A stretch of 64,000 bases of DNA from Rodentibacter haemolyticus (lineage in GTDB: Bacteria; Pseudomonadota; Gammaproteobacteria; Enterobacterales; Pasteurellaceae): contig NZ_CP063056.1 of NCBI RefSeq assembly GCF_015356115.1, positions 1,736,001 to 1,800,000 of the forward strand, written 5' to 3'. A model generated the notes under the pieces. That model was not told where the DNA came from. It saw only the letters and a program-made list of their open reading frames with translations, and ran no database searches. A program made the position numbers and the translations under genes. This document shows positions 25,616 to 37,544 of the stretch, piece after piece (the first letter of the stretch is position 1; each line of letters starts with the position of its first letter).

Positions 25616-26160
25616 TGGAATTATCCCAAACCGCATTATTTATCGGTTCTCTGATTAATCTTTATGCACTTGTGCTTGTTTTACGTGCGTGGTTACAATT
25701 TGCGCGTGTGGATTATTACAACCCGCTTTCACAATTTGCGGTAAAAGCAACGGAGCCGCTACTCAAACCTATTCGTAAAATCGCACCGGTTATCAAAAAT
25801 ATTGATACCGCCGCATTTTTACTTATTTTTGTGCTTGGCATATTAAAAGCTGCGCTTTATTTCGGCTTAGTCATTGATGTGATGCTGGTTTTAGGCGTAC
25901 TCAGCATTTTAAAAACTGTCGGTGTGGCCATTTTCTACGTATTATTTGCAGGTGCAATTTCAAGTTGGTTTAACCGTGGCAACAGCCCGATTATCTATGC
26001 CCTTTACCAACTTTCAGAGCCTTTGCTTCGCCCTGTGAGAAAGATTTTACCGACAATCGGTGTCATTGATTTTTCACCGATGGTGATTGTTTTCATCTTG
26101 TTATTTATCAATAATTTTATGATTGATATGCTGCAAGGACTTTGGCTCATTGCAGGCTAA
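25615..26160 (+). CDS. yggT: YggT family membrane protein
   Basis: A 181-residue protein with two copies of the YGGT module, each a pair of helices around LRPVRKI/LKPIRKI-type motifs (ATEPLLKPIRKIAPVIKNID and SEPLLRPVRKILPTIGVID). The start at 25615 shares one base with the corA stop (TAATG) and lies behind AAGGA; an in-frame ATG at 25606 would add three residues. Function is uncertain, with links to osmotic tolerance and cell division in the family. Confidence 0.88.
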   Translation: MELSQTALFIGSLINLYALVLVLRAWLQFARVDYYNPLSQFAVKATEPLLKPIRKIAPVIKNIDTAAFLLIFVLGILKAALYFGLVIDVMLVLGVLSILKTVGVAIFYVLFAGAISSWFNRGNSPIIYALYQLSEPLLRPVRKILPTIGVIDFSPMVIVFILLFINNFMIDMLQGLWLIAG

Positions 26161-26180
26161 AGCAAAATATAAAACTTTCT

Positions 26181-26204
26181 AGCCACGATTTTCGTGGCTT
26201 TTGT
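26181..26204 (+). terminator. Terminator behind yggT
   Basis: AGCCACGA TTT TCGTGGCT followed by TTTGTTT: an 8-bp perfect stem just before the yggU start. Confidence 0.8.
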
Positions 26205-26218
26205 TTACGGAATAAATC

Positions 26219-26506
26219 ATGTCAGCGATTGAACAAACAACGGACGGCATTCGGCTAAAAATTTTTTTACAGCCTAAAGCCAGTAAAGATCATATTGTAG
26301 GACTTTATGATAATGAACTTAAAATTACGATCACTGCGCCGCCGGTAGACGGACAAGCCAACGCTCATTTATTGAAATTTTTAAGTAAAGCTTTCAAAGT
26401 ACCGAAAAGTAGTATCGTACTTGAAAAAGGGGAACTAAATCGTCATAAACAAATTTGGATTCCTAATCCGAAATTAATCCCGAAAGAAATCGAAAATCTC
26501 TTGTAA
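26219..26506 (+). CDS. yggU: YggU family protein (DUF167)
   Basis: A 95-residue protein with the DUF167 core: IRLKIFLQPKASKDHIVGL, the conserved APPVDGQANAHLLKFLSK and VLEKGELNRHKQIWI. Structures of the family exist but no firm function. It lies directly behind a terminator, so a promoter may overlap the end of yggT. Confidence 0.9.
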   Translation: MSAIEQTTDGIRLKIFLQPKASKDHIVGLYDNELKITITAPPVDGQANAHLLKFLSKAFKVPKSSIVLEKGELNRHKQIWIPNPKLIPKEIENLL

Positions 26507-26632
26507 AACAAACAAAAAAATCACCGCACTTTCGTCTCTCTCCCTGTTAATTTACGCCGTTTTACGGTATCCTATGCCACATTTTATAATGTAAAAGCCC
26601 GCCGAAGTGCGGTCAAAATTTAAGGTGATTTT

Positions 26633-29221
26633 ATGCAAGAACAATATCGTCCCGATATCATCGAACCGAAAGTTCAGCAATACTGGGCAGAAAATAAAGT
26701 TTTTAAAGCCATCAAAGACGAATCCAAAGAAAAATATTACTGTCTTTCAATGTTTCCGTATCCATCAGGCCGCTTACATATGGGACACGTGCGTAACTAC
26801 ACCATTGGTGATGTGATATCACGCTATCAACGTATGTTAGGCAAAAACGTGTTACAACCTTTCGGTTGGGATGCTTTCGGCCTACCGGCGGAGGGGGCGG
26901 CGGTTAAAAATAAAACCGCCCCCGCCAAATGGACATACGAAAACATTGCCTATATGAAGAAACAACTTCAACTTTTAGGTTTTGGTTTTGACTGGGATCG
27001 TGAAATCGCTACCTGCAAACCGGAATACTACAAATGGGAACAATGGTTCTTCACCGAGCTGTACAAAAAAGGTTTAGTGTATAAAAAAACCTCAACCGTA
27101 AACTGGTGCCCGAATGATGAAACCGTGCTTGCCAACGAGCAAGTACACGAAGGTTGCTGCTGGCGTTGTGATACTCCGGTGGAACAAAAAGAAATTCCGC
27201 AATGGTTTATTAAAATCACAGATTATGCAGAACAATTACTAGGCGGTTTAGACAATCTTCCGCAATGGCCGGATATGGTAAAAACCATGCAACGCAATTG
27301 GATCGGTCGTTCTGAAGGGGTAGAAATCACTTTTGATGTTGCTGAGATAAATGAAAAATTATCGGTTTATACCACACGTCCGGATACTTTCTATGGCGTA
27401 AGCTATTTAGGTATTGCGGCAGCGCATCCTCTAGCCGGTTTTGCGGCAAAAAATAACCCGGAATTAGCGGCATTTATTCAAGAAGCCAAAAATACCAAAG
27501 TTGCTGAAGCGGATCTTGCAACGATGGAGAAAAAAGGAATGGCGACAGGCTTGTTTGCCGTTCATCCGCTAACCGGTGAAAAACTACCGATTTGGGTGGC
27601 CAACTTTGTGCTAATGCACTATGGAACCGGAGCGGTGATGGCAGTACCGGCGCACGATCAGCGCGATTATGAATTTGCGCAAAAATATTTATTACCGATA
27701 AAACAAGTGATTGTCCCACTTGCAGATCAAGAAATTGATTTAAGTAAGCAAGCCTTTACCGAACACGGTAGGTTAATTAATTCCGCTGAATTTGACGGTG
27801 CGGATTTTGCTGAGGCATTCAATGGCATTGCCGATAAATTAGAAAAATTAGGTGTGGGTAAACGCCAAGTCAATTACCGCTTGCGTGATTGGGGTGTTTC
27901 CCGCCAACGTTATTGGGGAGCGCCAATCCCGATGCTTACGCTTGAAAATGGCGATGTTGTGCCTGCGCCTTTAGACGATTTACCAATCATCTTACCTGAA
28001 GATGTCGTAATGGATGGTGTGAAAAGCCCGATTAAGGCGGATCCAAATTGGGCGAAAACCACATTTAACGGTGCGCCTGCATTGAAAGAAACCGATACTT
28101 TCGACACCTTTATGGAATCCTCTTGGTATTACGCCCGTTATACCTCACCGAAATTTGCCGAAGCGATGTTAGACAAAGAGGAAGCGAATTATTGGTTACC
28201 GGTGGATCAATATATCGGTGGTATCGAGCATGCAACGATGCACCTATTATACTTCCGTTTCTTCCACAAACTTTTGCGTGATGCGGGTTTTGTAACAAGT
28301 GATGAACCGGCAACGAAATTACTATGTCAGGGAATGGTACTTGCCGATGCGTTCTATTACACCAGCCCGACCAACGAACGTATTTGGGTTAGTCCGACAC
28401 AGGTTAGTCTTGAACGTGATGAAAAGGGGCGTATCATCAAAGCAACGGATCAGGAAGGGCGTGAATTGGTTCACACCGGTATGACCAAAATGTCGAAATC
28501 AAAAAACAACGGTATTGATCCGCAAGAGATGGTGGAAAAATATGGTGCGGATACCGTTCGCTTGTTTATGATGTTTGCTTCCCCGGCGGAAATGACCCTT
28601 GAGTGGCAAGAATCCGGCGTGGAAGGGGCAAAACGTTTCTTAGGACGGGTATGGAATCTGGTCTATCAATATCAACAAAATCCGGCAAAAACAGCCCTAG
28701 AAATAACCGCACTTTCAGCGGCTCAAAAATCCCTTCGCCGTGAGGTTCACAAGACTATTGCGAAAGTGAGTGATGATATTGGTCGCCGTCAAACCTTCAA
28801 TACTGCTATTGCAGCGATTATGGAATTGATGAATAAACTCACTAAAGCCCCGTTGGAAAGCGAACAGGATCGTACCGTAATGGCTGAAGCATTGAGTGCC
28901 GTTGTGCGTATGCTTTATCCGATTACACCGCACATCTGTTTTGAATTATGGCAGGCATTAGGTAATGAAAGCCATATCGACACCGCAGAATGGGTGAAAG
29001 TCGATGAATCTGCGATGGTGGAAGATGAAAAACTGATTGTTGTGCAAGTAAACGGTAAAGTGCGGGGTAAAGTAACGGTTGCGGCAGATGCTGATGAAGA
29101 AACCGTGAAAAGCGTTGCTTTTGCTGATGACAACGTGAAGAAATTTACTGATGGTCAGCAAATAGTGAAAGTGATTTATGTTGCAGGTAAATTGTTAAAT
29201 GTCGTGGTAAAACCACAATAA
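26633..29221 (+). CDS. leuS: Leucyl-tRNA synthetase
   Basis: An 862-residue class I synthetase charging tRNA-Leu. The HIGH motif is HMGH (residues 49-52) and the KMSKS loop is at 619-623. An editing domain occupies about residues 220-420, with TTRPDTFYGV and GTGAVMAVPAHDQRDYEF (the conserved Asp of the proofreading pocket). Length fits E. coli LeuS (860). The start follows TAAGGTGATTTT. Inverted uptake signals lie upstream at about 26521 and 26605. Confidence 0.98.
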   Translation: MQEQYRPDIIEPKVQQYWAENKVFKAIKDESKEKYYCLSMFPYPSGRLHMGHVRNYTIGDVISRYQRMLGKNVLQPFGWDAFGLPAEGAAVKNKTAPAKWTYENIAYMKKQLQLLGFGFDWDREIATCKPEYYKWEQWFFTELYKKGLVYKKTSTVNWCPNDETVLANEQVHEGCCWRCDTPVEQKEIPQWFIKITDYAEQLLGGLDNLPQWPDMVKTMQRNWIGRSEGVEITFDVAEINEKLSVYTTRPDTFYGVSYLGIAAAHPLAGFAAKNNPELAAFIQEAKNTKVAEADLATMEKKGMATGLFAVHPLTGEKLPIWVANFVLMHYGTGAVMAVPAHDQRDYEFAQKYLLPIKQVIVPLADQEIDLSKQAFTEHGRLINSAEFDGADFAEAFNGIADKLEKLGVGKRQVNYRLRDWGVSRQRYWGAPIPMLTLENGDVVPAPLDDLPIILPEDVVMDGVKSPIKADPNWAKTTFNGAPALKETDTFDTFMESSWYYARYTSPKFAEAMLDKEEANYWLPVDQYIGGIEHATMHLLYFRFFHKLLRDAGFVTSDEPATKLLCQGMVLADAFYYTSPTNERIWVSPTQVSLERDEKGRIIKATDQEGRELVHTGMTKMSKSKNNGIDPQEMVEKYGADTVRLFMMFASPAEMTLEWQESGVEGAKRFLGRVWNLVYQYQQNPAKTALEITALSAAQKSLRREVHKTIAKVSDDIGRRQTFNTAIAAIMELMNKLTKAPLESEQDRTVMAEALSAVVRMLYPITPHICFELWQALGNESHIDTAEWVKVDESAMVEDEKLIVVQVNGKVRGKVTVAADADEETVKSVAFADDNVKKFTDGQQIVKVIYVAGKLLNVVVKPQ

Positions 29222-29513
29222 TCCATAAAATGACCGCACTTATTGTGAGAGAAGGCGTAATCATACATCGCCTTTAGTTCCACAAAGAGATAAAAGTGCG
29301 GCTAATTTTAAAGGTATTATGTAATAGTTGAACAAATCATTGTAGAGCGTTAAACATTGTAGAACGTTAAATATTGTAGGGTGTGTTAGGCGAAGCCGTA
29401 AGCACCAACAGTTTGAAATAGATTCGTTACGCAAAGCTTAACGCACCCGACAATTCAAGTTATTTCAGCTTTGTACATTTGCAACATAATACCGAATTTT
29501 AAAGGAAATTTTT
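29222..29513. repeat. Repeat-filled intergenic region between leuS and lptE
   Basis: 292 bases holding uptake signals at about 29232 and 29294, a GGTATTATGTAATAG segment shared with the dispersed element, two 17-bp tandem copies (29338-29371), and the TAGGGTGTGTTAGGCGAAGC / TTAACGCACCC part of the dispersed repeat at about 29377-29450. Confidence 0.7.
29338..29371 (+). repeat. Two 17-bp tandem copies
   Basis: CATTGTAGAGCGTTAAA followed by CATTGTAGAACGTTAAA (one mismatch), then a third partial copy TATTGTAGGG that runs into the dispersed repeat. Confidence 0.85.
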
Positions 29514-30017
29514 ATGCTCAACTCAATCAAAAAATTAGTATTCATTTCCGGTATCGTTTTCCTTTCAGCCTGCGGTTGGCATTTTCAAAATGGAGCATTA
29601 ATTCCTCAGGAATTACGTACGATTGCCTTTGAAAGTAGCGATCCTTATAGTGAAATGTCGATGACAATGCGTCGTCAGCTGCAAGCGAATGATGTAAAAC
29701 TTGTCAACGCAACACAGGGTGTACCGGTATTACGTATTAATAAACAAACGACAAGCGATCAAGTCGCTTCTATTTTTAAACGTGGAAGGGAGGCTGAAAA
29801 ACTCTTGCTTTTAGAAGTGGAAGCCAGCGTACGTTTAACCAATGGGGATACTTATCCAATCAATGCGAAAGTGAACCGCACTTTCTTTGATAACTCACGT
29901 GCCGCGCTTGCAAAATCGGCAGAGCGTGATGTAATTTGGAACGACATGCGCGATCAAGCCGCACGCCAACTGATCACAAAAATGGTGGCGTTGCAGCAAC
30001 AAGTAAAAGGTAAATAA
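29514..30017 (+). CDS. lptE: LPS-assembly lipoprotein LptE
   Basis: A 167-residue lipoprotein with signal MLNSIKKLVFISGIVFLSAC (lipid Cys20) and the family sequence GWHFQN directly behind it. LptE plugs the LptD barrel and helps insert LPS into the outer membrane. Its stop overlaps the start of holA by one base, the same leuS-lptE-holA order as in E. coli. Confidence 0.93.
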   Translation: MLNSIKKLVFISGIVFLSACGWHFQNGALIPQELRTIAFESSDPYSEMSMTMRRQLQANDVKLVNATQGVPVLRINKQTTSDQVASIFKRGREAEKLLLLEVEASVRLTNGDTYPINAKVNRTFFDNSRAALAKSAERDVIWNDMRDQAARQLITKMVALQQQVKGK

Positions 30018-31051
30018 TGAATCGCATTTTCCCTGAGCAACTCATTCATCATCTTTCCCAACGGTTAGCCAAGGTTTATTTCTTGGTGGGGCAGGATCCA
30101 TTGTTGCTCAGTGAAAGTGAGGAAATGATTTATCAGGCGGCTAAGCAGCAGGGATTTGATGAAAAAAACAGTCTACAAATTGATAGCCAAACAGATTGGG
30201 CGCAACTTATCGAAAGTTGTCAGTCAATGGGCTTATTTTTCAATAAGCAATTGCTTGTTCTCAATTTGCCGGAAAATTTGACCGCACTTTTGCAAAAAAA
30301 TCTTCAAGAATTAACAGCTGTATTAAATGAAGATGTGCTACTGGTTCTGACAATGCCAAAGTTGGCTAAAACCACAGAAAAACAGGCTTGGTTTAGCACA
30401 TTAAATCAGTATGAACCGAATGCATTATTGGTGAACTGCCAAACACCTAGTGTTGAGAGTCTTCCTCGTTGGGTAAAAAATCGAGTCCAAACCATGGGGC
30501 TACAAGCCGATGATGAAGCTATCCAACAACTTTGTTATAGCTATGAAAATAATCTGCTCGCCCTAAAACAAGCCTTACAACTGCTGGATTTACTTCACCC
30601 TGATCATAAACTTAATTACAATCGTGTGATTGCGGTGGTAGAACAATCCTCCGTTTTTACCCCTTTTCAATGGATTGATGCACTTCTTGTCGGTAAGGTA
30701 AATCGCGCTAAACGAATTTTAAACGGTTTGCAGGCAGAGGACGTGCAACCGATCATTTTATTGCGCACATTACAACGCGAGCTTTTTACATTATTGGAAC
30801 TTACCAAGCCTCAACAACGGATTCACATAACGGATGCTTTGCCGGTTCAACAGATAAAGGCGGAGTTTGATCGCTTGAAAATTTGGCAAAATCGCCGCCC
30901 CTTCTTTTTAAGCGCAGTGCAACGCTTAACCTATCAAAAGCTGTACGTGATAATTCAAGAATTAGCAAATATAGAACGCCTCGCTAAACAAGAATTTAGT
31001 GATGATGTGTGGCACAGATTAGCGGATTTATCTGTAAAAATTTGTTTATAA
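30017..31051 (+). CDS. holA: DNA polymerase III subunit delta
   Basis: A 344-residue clamp-loader subunit, recognised by MNRIFPEQLIHHLSQRLAKV, YFLVGQDPLLLSESEE, and the C-terminal helical collar segment. Delta opens the beta clamp. It is coupled to lptE by a one-base overlap and ends 1 base before the convergent mutT stop. Confidence 0.93.
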   Translation: MNRIFPEQLIHHLSQRLAKVYFLVGQDPLLLSESEEMIYQAAKQQGFDEKNSLQIDSQTDWAQLIESCQSMGLFFNKQLLVLNLPENLTALLQKNLQELTAVLNEDVLLVLTMPKLAKTTEKQAWFSTLNQYEPNALLVNCQTPSVESLPRWVKNRVQTMGLQADDEAIQQLCYSYENNLLALKQALQLLDLLHPDHKLNYNRVIAVVEQSSVFTPFQWIDALLVGKVNRAKRILNGLQAEDVQPIILLRTLQRELFTLLELTKPQQRIHITDALPVQQIKAEFDRLKIWQNRRPFFLSAVQRLTYQKLYVIIQELANIERLAKQEFSDDVWHRLADLSVKICL

Positions 31052-31052
31052 A

Positions 31053-31454
31053 TCAGACCGATTCGGCAATTAAACGCTGGATAAGTTTTGCATTTGCCGG
31101 TGGAAATAACCCCGCATCTAATGCATTTTGCTCAATCCAAAATCCCTCTTGCCCTTCACGCCCGAAGGGTTCGCCAATCCATTCTTCAACAACATAAAAA
31201 AAGAACGAAATAATTTTAGTCGGGTATTCAAACTGAAAGCGTTCATAAAGTTTTGCATTTAGCACCACAATACCGATTTCTTCTTCTAATTCCCGTTTTA
31301 AGGCCTGTTCCGGCGTTTCACCAGCATCAACTTTCCCCCCCGGAAATTCAAGAGATTGGGCGAAATCTTGTCCTTCTAAACGCTGGGTTAAATAAATTTG
31401 TCCAAATTCATTACGAATAATACCGGCGGCAACTTGTATAATTTTCTTATCCAT
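31053..31454 (-). CDS. mutT: 8-oxo-dGTP diphosphatase MutT
   Basis: A 133-residue Nudix hydrolase. The Nudix box GGKVDAGETPEQALKRELEE followed by EIGI is intact (G5xE7xREUxEExGU). MutT removes 8-oxo-dGTP from the nucleotide pool and prevents A:T to C:G changes. It follows secA, as in many gamma-proteobacteria, with an uptake-signal hairpin between them. Confidence 0.95.
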   Translation of the reverse strand: MDKKIIQVAAGIIRNEFGQIYLTQRLEGQDFAQSLEFPGGKVDAGETPEQALKRELEEEIGIVVLNAKLYERFQFEYPTKIISFFFYVVEEWIGEPFGREGQEGFWIEQNALDAGLFPPANAKLIQRLIAESV

Positions 31455-31498
31455 TTTTAATCCAAATGTAGAGGGATATGATTGTCATTGACAGCTAA

Positions 31499-31524
31499 AA
31501 GTGCGGTCAAAAATAACCGCACTT
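31499..31524. terminator. Inverted uptake-signal hairpin between secA and mutT
   Basis: AAGTGCGGT (31499-31507) and ACCGCACTT (31516-31524) form a 9-bp stem with an 8-base loop, directly behind the secA stop. Confidence 0.7.
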
Positions 31525-31532
31525 TCGCTTCA

Positions 31533-34232
<2,700 letters not shown>

Positions 34233-34294
34233 AATTTCTCTTTTAAAATAATAGGTTAAATCGGGCGGTGCGAGCGAAACGGTTATATTTCACG

Positions 34295-34339
34295 CACACA
34301 AAAATACTATTTTGTGTGAATCTGTTAAATTCACACAAA
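34295..34339 (-). promoter_or_regulatory. Alternative stem-loops between secM and secA
   Basis: On the minus strand three segments follow the secM stop: TTTGTGTGAAT (34339-34329), ATTCACACAAA (34321-34311) and TTTTTGTGTG (34304-34295). The middle one pairs perfectly (11 bp) with the first or with 8 bp of the third, so two mutually exclusive hairpins can form. The secA start is 63 bases beyond. Confidence 0.6.
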
Positions 34340-34355
34340 CTACGGAAAGTGGAAA

Positions 34356-34658
34356 TTAAATAAACAAAGGCCCTGCGCGAATAGGGGCTTGAAGATTCAA
34401 TACATTCGCAATAAAGTGCGGTTGAATTTCAAGATGTTTTTCCTTGGAGTGGGGGATAGCGGATTGTTGGAAACTTTGGCGTTGTATTTCTCGTACGACT
34501 TTTGCCGTTTCCAACGCTTGTTGAACGGATACCTGAGATGAGTAATTTTCCGCAGACTGATTTTCTAAGTTTTGTGCATTAGGTAAAGCAAAGATCGCGA
34601 TCATACTTAAAAGTAGTCGCGACCAAAAATTCGGTTTGCTTTTACCTGAAATCATCAT
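34356..34658 (-). CDS. secM: SecM-like secretion monitor with variant arrest motif
   Basis: A 100-residue protein directly upstream of secA. The N-terminus is a signal peptide (SKPNFWSRLLLSMIAIFALP), as needed for SecA-dependent pulling. Near the C-terminus is APIRAGP (residues 91-97), keeping the I-R-A-G-P end of the E. coli arrest sequence, but the upstream positions equivalent to F150, W155, I156 and G161 are H, V, L and P. Only four residues (LFIx-type tail, PLFI) follow. SecM stalls its own ribosome until pulled by the export machinery, which unfolds the secM-secA mRNA and raises SecA synthesis. Identification rests on position, signal peptide and RAGP. Confidence 0.85.
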   Translation of the reverse strand: MMISGKSKPNFWSRLLLSMIAIFALPNAQNLENQSAENYSSQVSVQQALETAKVVREIQRQSFQQSAIPHSKEKHLEIQPHFIANVLNLQAPIRAGPLFI

Positions 34659-34731
34659 CTCGTTGTTTTGTGTAAAAATTGCGTGTATTGTAGCGAAAAT
34701 CTAAACTGATGTCATTTATTGGGGCTATTTT

Positions 34732-35061
34732 ATGGAAAACAAGGCGAAGCGTTATCAAAAAGCACTGAATATTGTGGATGTGATGGAACATTCTTCTTTT
34801 GCCAAAATGATGAAAGAGGGACTCGCTACTCATGAATTGAATCAAAAATTCAATCGTTCTTTTCCTCCGGAATTTAAAGGTTTATTTCGAGTAGGCCGTG
34901 TAAGCGGTAACGTATTATTTATTGAAGTGGCAAATGCCGTTGTACGCCAAGGCATTTTGTTTCACCAAACCGCATTATTAAAGTTGATTCGGGAGGATTA
35001 CCCACAAGTGGAAAAATTGGATGTGAAAATAAATCCGGAATTTGTAAAAATCACGCTTTAA
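34732..35061 (+). CDS. DUF721 (DciA-like) protein
   Basis: A 109-residue protein with the DUF721 core GLFRVGRVSGNVLFIEVANA, then LFHQTALLKLIREDYPQVEKLDVKI. DUF721 includes DciA, the ancestral loader of the replicative helicase. Organisms with DnaC-type loaders keep shorter relatives; which role applies here is unknown. It is divergent from secM and its 3' end overlaps that of dam by 11 bases. Confidence 0.8.
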   Translation: MENKAKRYQKALNIVDVMEHSSFAKMMKEGLATHELNQKFNRSFPPEFKGLFRVGRVSGNVLFIEVANAVVRQGILFHQTALLKLIREDYPQVEKLDVKINPEFVKITL

Positions 35062-35902
35062 AAATCGCAATCAACTCCTTCACTTTCACACGCTTTTCCG
35101 AATTTTGGCTAATGGAACGCTGAACTTTTACGCGCTTGAATTTTGCCCCTTTATAAATTTCACGTGTGAACTTGGTATCGTGGTTGGAAATTAGTACCGG
35201 AACTTGCTTTTCTTTTTGCGCTTTTCTTGCCATTTCCGCTAAAGCACGTTGATGATTCAAACCAAACTCATTGCCCGCATAGCCGGTAAAATTTGTTTCT
35301 TGTTGTAGTGGAGCGTAAGGCGGATCGCAATAAATGACGGAATTTCTATCCGCCAAGTCAAATGTTTGTTGAAAATCACCGCATAAAAAGACCGCACTTT
35401 GTGCTTTGTGTGCAAAATAACGAAGCTCGTCTTCAGGAAAATAATGGGATTTGTATGCGCCGAAAGGAACGTTAAACTCATTCTTACTGTTGTAACGGCA
35501 TAATCCGTTAAAGCCGAAACGGTTTAAATAAAGAAAAATGACCGCACGTTCAAAAGGATCTTGTGATTGGTTGAATTGTAGTCTTTTGCTGTAATAATAA
35601 CCGGGGGTGTTAGCATTTGGGTCAAAGAAAATCGGCTTACAGGCTTGGATATAGCTATCCACATTTTCTTTCACAATATTAAATAAATTAATTAAATCAG
35701 GATTAATATCCGCCAGAATATAGCGTTCAAAATTGGAGTTAAGAAAAACAGCCCCTGCGCCGACAAAGGGTTCGATTAAACATTGTTTTTTCTTTGGAAA
35801 GGCTTTGTTGATGTCGTCCGTTAAACGAAATTTCCCCCCCGCCCATTTTAAAAACGGACGATGTTTAATTCTGGGCTTAATTTGTTTCTTCGGACGTAAC
35901 AT
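35051..35902 (-). CDS. dam: DNA adenine methylase Dam
   Basis: A 283-residue GATC N6-adenine methyltransferase. The start at ATG 35902 lies 1 base behind the aroB stop. The SAM-binding motif is FLKWAGGK (17-24) with FVGAGAVFLNS, and the catalytic DPPY is at 193-196. Dam marks the parental strand for mismatch repair and times replication initiation. Order aroK-aroB-dam matches E. coli. Confidence 0.97.
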   Translation of the reverse strand: MLRPKKQIKPRIKHRPFLKWAGGKFRLTDDINKAFPKKKQCLIEPFVGAGAVFLNSNFERYILADINPDLINLFNIVKENVDSYIQACKPIFFDPNANTPGYYYSKRLQFNQSQDPFERAVIFLYLNRFGFNGLCRYNSKNEFNVPFGAYKSHYFPEDELRYFAHKAQSAVFLCGDFQQTFDLADRNSVIYCDPPYAPLQQETNFTGYAGNEFGLNHQRALAEMARKAQKEKQVPVLISNHDTKFTREIYKGAKFKRVKVQRSISQNSEKRVKVKELIAIFKA

Positions 35903-35903
35903 C

Positions 35904-36992
35904 TTAATGCGTTTGAGTGCAGCGGCGAATCGCACTTAACACAAGAGTATGATCGGTGTCTGTTGCTACATAGGCTTGACCGAGTGATTTAAGAAGCACT
36001 AAACGCAATCTACCGGCGAGAACTTTTTTATCACGCATCATATGTGGTAAATAATCTTCCGGTTGCATTGTATCCGGTGATAGCGTAGGCAGGTTAGCGC
36101 GAGCAAGTAATTTTTCTAAACGGGATACTTCCGCTACGGAAATATTACCTAATTCTTCCGAAAGCGCAGCCGCCATCATCATTCCCGTAGAAACCGCTTC
36201 GCCGTGTAGCCAGTTTCCATAGCCAAGGTGCGTTTCAATGGCATGACCGAAAGTATGCCCGAGATTTAGTAAAGCACGATCACCTTTTTCTTTTTCATCG
36301 CGCGCTACAACATCCGCTTTAATTTGGCAGCAACGTGCAATGCAATGTTGCAAGGCTTCTTGTTTTAATGCAACAAGCTCATCAATATGCTTTTCCAACC
36401 ATACGAAAAATTCATTATCAAGAATCGCACCATATTTGATCACCTCCGCCAAACCTGCATTGACTTCACGTTTTGGCAATGTATTGAGCGTAAGCGTATC
36501 AATCAATACGGCAGAAGGCTGATAAAAGGCACCGATCATATTTTTACCGAGCTCGTGATTGACCGCTGTTTTGCCACCGACGGAGGAATCGACCTGAGAA
36601 AGTAATGTCGTCGGAATTTGAATCAAACGCACGCCACGTTGATAACTTGCTGCGGCAAACCCTGCAACATCACCGATGACACCGCCGCCTAAGGCGATAA
36701 TAGTGGTATCTCTCCCGTGATTTTCCTTTAAAAGTGCGGTAAAAATCAGGTTTAAAGATTCCAATGTTTTGTATTTTTCGCCATCCGGTAGTAAAACGTG
36801 ATCAACCGAACAACCCCGTTTTTCAAGGGCTTGTGTAACGGTTTCTAAATAAAACTGTGCAATGGTGGGATTTGATACAATCATCACGCGTTCACCCGGT
36901 TTCACAGGGTAATTACGTTCATCTTGCAGCAGACCGCTATCGATTAAAATCGGATAACTACGTTCTTGTAATTCCACATTGACACACAGCAT
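35904..36992 (-). CDS. aroB: 3-dehydroquinate synthase
   Basis: A 362-residue enzyme that makes 3-dehydroquinate from DAHP in the second shikimate step, using NAD+ and a divalent metal. Conserved DGEKYKTLESL, GGGVIGDVAGFAAASYQRG, PTTLLSQVDSSVGGKTAVN, and the metal-ligand region LNLGHTFGHAIE are present. It follows aroK by 9 bases. Confidence 0.98.
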   Translation of the reverse strand: MLCVNVELQERSYPILIDSGLLQDERNYPVKPGERVMIVSNPTIAQFYLETVTQALEKRGCSVDHVLLPDGEKYKTLESLNLIFTALLKENHGRDTTIIALGGGVIGDVAGFAAASYQRGVRLIQIPTTLLSQVDSSVGGKTAVNHELGKNMIGAFYQPSAVLIDTLTLNTLPKREVNAGLAEVIKYGAILDNEFFVWLEKHIDELVALKQEALQHCIARCCQIKADVVARDEKEKGDRALLNLGHTFGHAIETHLGYGNWLHGEAVSTGMMMAAALSEELGNISVAEVSRLEKLLARANLPTLSPDTMQPEDYLPHMMRDKKVLAGRLRLVLLKSLGQAYVATDTDHTLVLSAIRRCTQTH

Positions 36993-37001
36993 TATTGATC
37001 C

Positions 37002-37544
37002 TTAGATTGAGCTATTTAATCCGTTTATATTATCAATTAAATCTACGATTTGGTTTACCATTACTTTGGCATTTTGTTCATCGGTAGGAAGTGTCATATC
37101 GGCAATTTCTTCATATAAAGGATTACGAATTTTTGCTAAATCTTCCAATACTTGACGCGGATCATCGACCCCTTGTAAAAGAGGGCGTTTTTTATCACGT
37201 TGAGTACGTTGGAATTGCTTATCCACCGTTGTTTCTAAATAAATCACAATACCACGGGCAGATAAATAATTGCGGTTATCTTTCGACATTACCGCCCCAC
37301 CGCCGGTAGAAAGTACGATACCTTGCAGCTGGGTCAGTTCATTAATGATACGTTCTTCACGTTTGCGAAAACCTTCTTCGCCTTCTAAATCAAAAATCCA
37401 ACTAATATCCGCACCTGCCCGTTCCTCGATTACAGCATCGGAATCCACAAAATCCATATTCAGTTGTTGTGCTAATTGACGACCGATAGTGCTTTTTCCC
37501 GCACCCATAGGCCCCACTAAAAAAATATTACGTTTTTCAGCCAT
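37002..37544 (-). CDS. aroK: Shikimate kinase
   Basis: A 180-residue kinase phosphorylating shikimate. The P-loop is GPMGAGKSTIG (11-21); the shikimate-binding residues are in DFVDSDAVIEERAGADISWI; GGGAVM is the nucleotide-side glycine motif; and RPLLQG is in the lid. First gene of aroK-aroB-dam. Confidence 0.97.
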   Translation of the reverse strand: MAEKRNIFLVGPMGAGKSTIGRQLAQQLNMDFVDSDAVIEERAGADISWIFDLEGEEGFRKREERIINELTQLQGIVLSTGGGAVMSKDNRNYLSARGIVIYLETTVDKQFQRTQRDKKRPLLQGVDDPRQVLEDLAKIRNPLYEEIADMTLPTDEQNAKVMVNQIVDLIDNINGLNSSI

